64,000 nt of DNA from Liquidambar formosana. Its lineage: Eukaryota; Streptophyta; Magnoliopsida; Saxifragales; Altingiaceae. Both the position numbers and the translations under genes were made by a program. The stretch covers positions 5,724,607 to 5,788,606 of the forward strand of contig CM077834.1 of NCBI GenBank assembly GCA_039720395.1. Direction: 5' to 3'. Each line of letters starts with the position of its first letter. Position 1 is the stretch's first letter. The notes under the pieces are model-generated. The model was not told the origin of the DNA and did not search any database. It was given only the letters and a program-made list of their open reading frames with translations. Below, piece after piece: positions 56,773-64,000 of this stretch.

Positions 56773-59700
56773 TTTTTTATATACCAAACATACTTTTTTA
56801 CATACCAAACATACAAGGAGGAAGAAAAATATCTTTTCCGATCAAGTACATAGGAAAAATAAAAAAAAGTCTCCTTCCCCTAAGGATGAAAAATTTATCC
56901 CTAACTCTGACCTTTCCTTTCCCCTCCCAAACTAGCATTAAAGGAAGGGGGAATTGCCTCATGTTTTGTCCATATCTTGTATCCTACACTACTTGAAATT
57001 CTTAGATTTGCCTCGCCTAATTTTTTTTAACTCTCTTTATTTTTCTTCCCACCTTTCTTATTTTTATTTTTTTTACCTTTCTATAAAAACCTCAATATCT
57101 CGTTTCGATCACTAAGAAAAACTCAGTACCCTCTTCTCAGCATTTTCCATCGAAATATGATTTATCAGTAGATTATGAACTTTTGCAATTTTTTCTACCT
57201 CAAAATCACAAGATATAAAAAATAAAAATAATAATAAATAAAATTGAACTAAACCTTCTTAGATTTTTTAATTAAAATAAAATAAAATAAACTAACTTAA
57301 ATTTTCCTATTTGGTGAATGCAATGGAGTGGATCCTTCGACGAAGCTGACGTACTGATTCTAAGTTGGGAAAGTTATAAAGACGTGTGGCCCCTTTTTTG
57401 GATAGAAAATAATAACTTTAATCTCAACAACATCAAGTCATAATGTCATAAAGCGAAAACCCCTATCACATTTTTCAATGCCATGAAGAGACCGCACTTG
57501 CACCTTTGAATATGGGGAAAGTTTCGAAAGGGACATCGTGCCCTTTCACACTGGTATTCATTTCTTTATTCCTCTGAATGAAAATATTTGAGAAACAAGG
57601 CTAATTCTTTTTAATTTATTTATTTTTATTTATTTAAATTTTTTGGCGTGGGTGGGGCGCATGTTAAAACACTGTAACAAAAGTTGAACGTGTTCGTAGA
57701 AAAGACAAGTTGAATCGAACAAGTGATTCGGTGGGAATCCCATGGTACCCACGAAATAATTTCAGTTTTTTTTTTTTTTTTTGATATTAAGAGATTTTAA
57801 ATGCTTTGCACTTGATTAATTTTTTTGGATACATAAATTATGTTTGTTTGGTTGTATTGAAATGAGTGGAAATGAAATCTGATTCCATGCTCAAAATAGT
57901 TAGGAATGAAATGAGATTGAAATAAATATTGCGAAATAAATATCATTATAATTCATTACTATAGTTTGATCTTATTCCCATTTAATTATTTCATCCAAAC
58001 ATATTGTTTATAATAAATTGGAATGCGATTTCATTCCATATATTCCATTCCATTCCAACCAAACAAACTTGACGATACTGTTTTCTCGTTTACATGCACT
58101 AGACAATTATAAGACAAAATTCATAAAAATGTCATTAAGAGGAAATTGTGAGAATTGAACTCAAGTAAGAGGCCCTAAAAGCATCCACCCTCAAAATAGT
58201 AGTTAGGTGGATTTGTTCTAACCAACCAATAAAATCTACATTGAAAAACAGGGCCAAGGAGCATGGGACGGTTTCATCATCACTAGTATTCTCCCAAATA
58301 CTCTAATCAGACCATACTCCCCTAAAAAGGGGAAAGTTGTTTAAGCATCCCATGTCTTTGATAAGACAGGGTGCAGAGAAAGCGGGGTTTCAAAATTGTC
58401 TCGAAAATGGGATTTATTCCAATTGAAGAAGGATCCTCTTTCCTTTTCTTTTTTTTTTTTTTTTTTTTTTTTTCCTTTTGTTTGCTTATTTGGGAAGAAA
58501 GAACCCCTAAAACTATTCTAGTTGCCAAGAGAAGGAACCATGTCCTTTAAAATCTCCACTCTATAAAAAGAATTTTGTGTTTCCGATAAATAACACAGAC
58601 CAGTCCTTTTATGCCACCTAAAAAACAGCACATAGACAGTCCCACATCTTGAGAAATTGGTCTCATAGACATATCACCAAACATGAAGAGTGCAAGGAAA
58701 AAGACATGTACTAACAATTCATCCAATCCTTTTCATACACGGATATACACAGGAGACCCAGCAATTCCCGCGTGCTATCACATTGATACGGCCCTAAGAA
58801 GAAGACAACAGGATAACAAGCAATTCCCTCTTCTAGGGGGAAACCTTCTCTCATTATTGAAATAAGACTAAAGATAACATGCAATTCAATACCTACTATT
58901 GCACCTTCAGATTAAATAGAAGACGTCTTCCTACATATGGAATGAAGACGTCAATTCCCCAAATTGTGCTCCTACAATCAAGCTACTAATTTATTGACTC
59001 CAAAATAAACGCAACTATTAAAAGCAATTTTAATTAATGCCAACCCTCTCATCACTCCTTTTTCACAGTACCTAATTTCAAGCATAATTCACCTAATTTC
59101 AAGCATGACTCCTTAATCCTATAGGCACATATCACACATGTATGTTTCGTTAAGTTTATTGACGAACGTCAACGACTATCCCACATTGAAATGTTAAAAT
59201 TAAAATTGTCTCAAAATCGAATAAATGTTGAATTTGTGGTTTGAATTGGAATTTACTCTAAAGTTGATACTAAATCATAATTACCCAACAAAACAAAAAA
59301 GAGAGATATATCATGTGTTTTCATAGGAGACTTCCTATGGATGTTGGTTTTTTCGTTAGTAGACTAAATTGTGTAATATATTTGCAAAAGTACATTCCCT
59401 TCTTTAGGTTGCTAAAAATGTTAGAAATTTCTTTTAAAAATTGAAATAACAAGAATTTTTTATTATCTCAACTTGCAAAAATCATTTTATATATTTTAAG
59501 AGTGTTTGGTGAGCTATTTAAAATACCTTTTTTAAAAAGGTATTTCTTCTAAAAGACATATTAATGATGCAGATGGGGAAGTCAAAGAACTCTCAAGTGA
59601 AAATAAAAAAAGATGCTAAATTTATCTTTACTTTCTAACCTTTTTGACAAAAAATGATTTTCAAAATATGGGTTCACCAAATGATTTTCAACTTTCTTTC

Positions 59701-59782
59701 AAATGTCTTTTAAAAAAATGATTTTAAAAATGACTTTTTTTAAAAAGCCTTTCTATTTTGAAACGGTATGCCAAATCCACTT
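56773..59782. other. Intergenic DNA
   Basis: No gene is supported. It contains a diverged Tourist-like MITE (57845-58072), a T run at 58448-58472 and AT-rich sequence. Confidence 0.5.
57845..58072. mobile_element. Diverged Tourist-like MITE
   Basis: It shares ATGTTTGTTTGGTTGTATTG / AACCAAACAAACTT ends and the internal words AATCTGATTCCATGCT and CATCCAAACATATTGTTT with the element inside gene E. Its target duplication is no longer recognisable, so it is older. Confidence 0.75.
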
Positions 59783-59888
59783 CTAAACAATCTTCGGCCA
59801 TTTAGGTGAACTCTTTAGCCCATCTATACCTCGTTCAATCCCCACTAAATCAATAACATTTAGACACATTGAATTTGATGAATCCATG
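59783..59888 (-). pseudogene. N-terminal fragment of an F-box gene (gene F type)
   Basis: The minus strand reads [20 protein letters not shown], matching [20 protein letters not shown] of gene F. Homology ends before the F-box motif and continues upstream into the flank (59890-60150 matches 45745-46000). It is the truncated edge of a duplicated block. Confidence 0.85.
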
Positions 59889-60013
59889 GTCTCTTTCGTT
59901 TGGATAATATGAAAGGTCAAAAAAAAAAAAAAAAAGAAAAAAAGAAAGGAAAAAAGAGAAAAAGAAAGAAAGAAATAAAAGAGAAGAAATCCAAATTCCG
60001 AATTCCAAATCAT

Positions 60014-60133
60014 AAAATATACATGTCATATAAGAATGGAGAGAATAAAAATTAATAAAAAATTAATAAAATCTACTATGTAAATTGAAGTACGACTATT
60101 TGGCTTTGCTAAGTGTTTTCAATTTTTGGAAGC

Positions 60134-60168
<35 letters not shown>

Positions 60169-62005
60169 CCAAAGACTCAAAATTAAGAGGGGTAAGAGAG
60201 GTAAGGTAAAAGATAGGATTATGAATTTATGATACATTTGGGGTTCAAACCCCACTAATTATACCCAAATAAAATAAAATAAAATAAAATAAAACAGAGC
60301 AGTTACGATTTTTTGAATTTAAGCCTGTATCCACGCATAGTAAAGTCTGCGGGCGGGCAAAGCTGACTCGAATCCGTAGGAGGTTGGAGAACTCTGAAAA
60401 CTACTAAATTGATTACATATACATAATGGAGTTCTACTATAAATAGAGTTTTACATTGGAAGTGTTTTACGGAAACAATTTGTTGATTTTCGAAAACAAT
60501 TTGCTATTGAAACTTCCAAAAAAAAAAAACTCCATAACCATCGAAGTTGGGCCCAAAAAACCAAGTCTCTGTTGGACACTAGGGTCCAAACTTCACCTTC
60601 TCCGGTGTGCTAACCACGCGACGTGCAATATTCACTCCCTCTCGAGGTTAATGGGGCTCAAGCGGAAAACGATAATTGGGCTTTGTGGGCCGGGATTAGC
60701 AACGCCCTTTACGTAGAGCCCAAACAAGTAAGGAACAGGCTATGGATGTTAATGGGGACTAGGGCCTAGGACAGTGAAAGGGCAATGAGTTAGATGGTCA
60801 TCTTCAACGGCCCATTGCTAAATTTGATGGAGAGGAGGTATTGTGAATGTGAAAAATATGTGAAAATTTGCTAGTAGAAAAATCAGTAAATTAATTAACT
60901 AAAAAAAAGTGCTGTCATTCTATAATTATCGGGTACAATTTAAGGATTTTGGAAATAATTAGAGAATTATTTATAATATTCAGGATATTTGGAAATAATT
61001 TGAGAACTATTGAAACATAATGGAAATTTAGCTTTCTTTCGTTTAATGAAAAAGTCAGGATAAATTCGGGATATTGTTGAGAATTCTTACAATTGGCGTA
61101 TTGGGAAAGGAAGAAAGATGAAAGTGGTGGTGGGAGGGAAAGTTTTGTGGATGCAAAGGAATTAATATATCTCAACTGAGTTTTGGTTTCCATTTGCCAT
61201 ATCTATCTAATGGCTAAAAAAAAGGGCGGTGCTATATGAAACACCTTTTGTATAGCACCCATCCACATAAGCAAAAATAGATATGTTAAATAAATTGTGA
61301 AAGTTTTGGTTCATATACATAGTACCATACTGTATTTTGGTGTTACATATAAGGTGTTGTATATAACATTCCCCCCCCCCCCCAAAAAAAAAATTGTGAT
61401 TTTGGTAATTATTTTGTGGTGCCTGCAAAAGGCTTAAGTGGTGAACTATCACTTTTTTTGGAATTATTATGCTTGTCATGTTAAAACATTTGGCTCGGAT
61501 TCTATATCAAGTTAGTAAGTCACATAAATCTGATCAACACTGCAGTAAAGTAATCAATCTATATTGGAATGGCATGACTTAAAAAATTGTAGTTAAATTC
61601 TGTTAGTAAACTCCTATGCTATGGTAAATAGAATTTATGTTTGATCTAATTGGGTGCAAAATCACAAGTGATAGTTGAATTAAATATGGAATAGGGTGTC
61701 ACAGAATTTTAGAAATTTTATGCATTCTTACAATTCAGGAATTAATGATAAAGAGGCAGGGTGCTGTGTTGCAACAAGATATAAAGGACCTTGTTTCAAC
61801 ATGCTTGACCCTTTAAACCATAAGTAATTCACTATCACCATCTATAATTAAAACATTACCAAAGTTCGCATTGATCAACAATAAGATATAGCAATATATA
61901 TGATACCTACGCAGCAAAAACGAGAGCTATTAAACAAAGAAATTACAAGACAATTTCTTTCCTAACAAAGCTTAAATTAGAATAATTACAACACACCATC
62001 TCAAT

Positions 62006-62038
<33 letters not shown>

Positions 62039-62086
62039 GCTAGAGAGAGAGAGAGCATATAGCCACACCACAACCTAATTAAGCAA
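60014..62086. other. Duplicated intergenic block between F-box relic and gene H
   Basis: It parallels 45.9-49.6 kb: the same A-rich tract (60135-60165, 31 A), a GAGGTTAATGGGGCTCAAGC block (60645), TAGATGGTCATCTTCAA (60790) and the 3' flank of the kinase gene. No gene is seen. A (CA)n(TA)n(GA)n run lies at 62005-62055. Confidence 0.6.
60181..60295 (+). mobile_element. Small SINE-like element, copy 3
   Basis: Plus strand: GAGGGGTAAGAGAGGTAAGG, then TTTGGGGTTCAAACCCCACT (a B-box-like GGTTCAAACC), then TATACCC and a (TAAAA)n tail. It is shaped like a short tRNA-derived SINE and related to 52605-52705 on the opposite strand. Confidence 0.55.
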
Positions 62087-63273
62087 TCAACGCCCATCAT
62101 CAAATGCTAATATGACTTTCTTCCTTATGCTATCGTATTCTGCCGTATTACTACTAGAACCAGCACCATATGTGTCAGATACTTCACCAAATAAAGCCTC
62201 TGTCTCTTCTGCATTTATCATACCTTTCTTCTTTGTTGCTCTTAATCCTTCTAACTCCATTGCTACTTCCTTCATAGTAGGTCTTTCCTCCCCTTTTATT
62301 GTTAGACATCTCTTCGCAAGGATAGCAACTTCTTTAAGCTGATCAACATTTCCATCATTTAGCACTCGACTATCAAGAACTTCAAACAAGTGACCCTCTT
62401 TCAGTGAAGAAATAAAATATGTAGCTAAATTTCTCTCTTCTTCGGGCCTATCAAAGGAAAGTGCCATCTTTCCAGTTAGTAACTCCGCAAGGACAACCCC
62501 AAAACTATAAACATCACTCTTTTCTGTCAATTGACTCGTATGGAAGTATTCAGGGTCCAAGTATCCAAGTGTCCCTTGCACTAGTGTGGTTAGTTGAGAC
62601 TTATCTAGCGGGATCAACCTTGAAGCTCCAAAATCTGATACTTTTGCAATGTAATTTTCATCCAAGAGTATGTTAGTAGTCTTGACATCTCTATGAATGA
62701 TAGGAGTAGAAGCTGCAGAGTGCAAGTATGAAAGAGCTCCCGCAGTTTCCGTTGCTATTCTTAATCGAGTTTTCCATGTAATCGAAGATGCAAGATATTC
62801 ATTATGTATATGTTGGAAAAGGGTACCATTCGGTACAAACTCATAGACTAGTAAAGGAACTTGAGTCTCGAGACAACATCCCAATAGTTTTACCACATTC
62901 CTATGGTTAATTTGGGAGAGAACAATCATTTCATTAATGAATTGTTGAACTTGGTTCTCATCTCCTATTTTAGATTTCTTAATGGCAACTGTTCTGTTAT
63001 CCAATAATGTTCCTTTGTAGACCGTGCCTTGGCCTCCTTGACCTAGAACTCTATTTTCATGGTAATTGTTTGTGGCCTTCTTGAGTTCTTTGGCTGTAAA
63101 TATTTTAATTGAACCTTCAACAGATCCTTCACGTTCGGAAAGTTGCTGTTGTAACATAAGACCACCATTTTGCTGAAAGAATTTTTCTTTAAGTTTGGTG
63201 AGCTTTCTTTGCTTGAGTCCCCAATATAACCATGAACTTCCCAATAGTAGAACTAAGAGGCTTGTGCTAACAC
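62087..63273 (-). CDS. Wall-associated receptor-like kinase, gene H (3' exon, partial)
   Basis: Last exon of a second WAK-class receptor kinase, collinear with exon 3 of gene G. It starts at 63273 after a TATACACAG acceptor (phase 1) and ends with TGA at 62087. It encodes a membrane helix ([14 protein letters not shown]), a juxtamembrane segment and a complete kinase: [11 protein letters not shown] loop, VAIKKSK lysine, [12 protein letters not shown] catalytic loop, [26 protein letters not shown] and a typical C-terminal lobe ([18 protein letters not shown]). All catalytic residues are present and the frame is open over 395 codons. The exons for the signal peptide, galacturonan-binding and EGF parts must lie right of the window. 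Compared with G it shows what an unbroken copy looks like. Confidence 0.93.
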
Positions 63274-64000
63274 CTGTGTATAAAAAAATTTGAATAAATA
63301 ATGAATATCACTAGCAAGTAAAAAAGTTTTAAAATTAGTTTTACTTAGAATTCTAGTCATTTCGGAGGTGGAAGCATTTCATAGTAAAACGTGAAAATAA
63401 GATAATGTAAGGTTTTAAGTTAAGATTCTAGGTGGATTTAGGAAACCCTAGTAACAAAAGATTTGGTGGAATTATAATATGTTGATTAGTGCTTATTACA
63501 TGTAACATGAAATGCAAAACAAAAAGGCATATGTTTATGTGGATTCAATACATTGCTTTGCCCATCCCAACTACTGAACAAATTAATATTTGGGTTAATT
63601 ATTTTTTTGTACCATCAACTTTAGGGATAATTCAATTTAGTCCACGAACTTGACATTGAGTCAATTTTGGGACAATTTTTAACTTTATGTCTTAATGTGG
63701 GATAGGGGTTGACGGACGTTAGGATTTTTAACTGGAGCAGTCACTTGCTCCGCACGTGCTACTGATATGGATCTTACGTGGCATCAAACAAAAGGGTTAA
63801 TTACTTTTTTGTACCATTAACTTTGGGGGTAGTTTCAATTTAGTTCACGAACTTGACATTGACTTAATTTTGGGACAATTTATAACTTCGAGTTTCAATG
63901 TGAGACAGGGGTAACGGACGTGACAGACATTAGGATTTTCAACTGGAGCAATCAAGTGATTATTTGAATAATTATTTCAAAATTTTAAGAATTTTATGCA
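63274..64000 (-). other. Intron of gene H with a tandem repeat pair
   Basis: Presumed intron 2 of gene H, running off the window. At 63593-63955, two copies of a unit of about 200 bp (GGGTTAATTAYTTTTTTGTA, then TTCACGAACTTGACATTGA, GGAYGTTAGGATTTT) stand in tandem, the second more compact. Confidence 0.6.

Noticed and set aside
56590..56775. The three-fold 40-bp repeat as a CRISPR-like array
   Set aside because: The spacers are CA/CT microsatellites, the genome is a plant, and there are no cas genes.

Overview
The window is nuclear DNA of a flowering plant. It has spliced genes with GT-AG introns, is AT-rich, and is full of MITEs, SINE-like copies and microsatellites. The gene families (plastid glucose-6-phosphate translocator, F-box/LRR/FBD proteins, wall-associated kinases) fit a dicot, perhaps a woody one, but I cannot name the species from sequence alone. 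There is no rRNA, tRNA gene, CRISPR array or bacterial-type operon.

Layout. (1) 490-665 (+): last exon of a tryptophan synthase beta-subunit gene entering from the left. (2) About 0.7-10.4 kb: a repeat-rich intergenic stretch with a Mutator-like element (4462-5642), a possible larger hAT-like element around it (2583-6452), a pair of hairpin MITEs (6540-7088) and a pair of smaller MITE-like copies near 8 kb. (3) 10502-15119 (-): a five-exon plastid glucose-6-phosphate/phosphate translocator gene. Its last coding exon is only 12 nt, a SINE lies in one intron, and exon 1 carries two single-base insertions. (4) 15.1-23.4 kb: gene-poor DNA with a hAT-like element (16101-16785) and a foldback MITE (19811-20207). 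(5) 23.4-46 kb (-): a cluster of six F-box/LRR/FBD genes, here called A to F. A is complete. B+C and D+E are two copies of a tandem duplication of about 6.6 kb. E is broken by a Tourist-type MITE, a frameshift and a lost stop codon. F has one frameshift. Between A and B (28.9-31.2 kb) lie the collapsed remains of more copies of the same unit. (6) 49.6-54.3 kb (-): a wall-associated receptor-like kinase gene (G) with two frameshifts and a Mutator-type foldback MITE in its second intron. (7) 59.8-64 kb: a second copy of the F-box-to-kinase block. It holds only the first codons of the F-box gene, then the 3' exon of a second kinase gene (H) that is intact as far as it is visible.

How the genes relate. 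The two ends and the translocator are single-copy metabolic genes: tryptophan synthesis, and carbon import into plastids. The centre and right are two fast-turnover families, substrate-recognition subunits of SCF ubiquitin ligases and cell-wall sensing kinases, expanding and decaying by local tandem duplication and MITE insertion. I see no operon-like cooperation and no clearly new biochemical system. The most informative material is the evolutionary record: collapsed tandem units, a dated insertion inside a gene, and transposons with intact target duplications. Several otherwise well-preserved genes are broken only by one-base indels, which may partly be consensus errors in the assembly.
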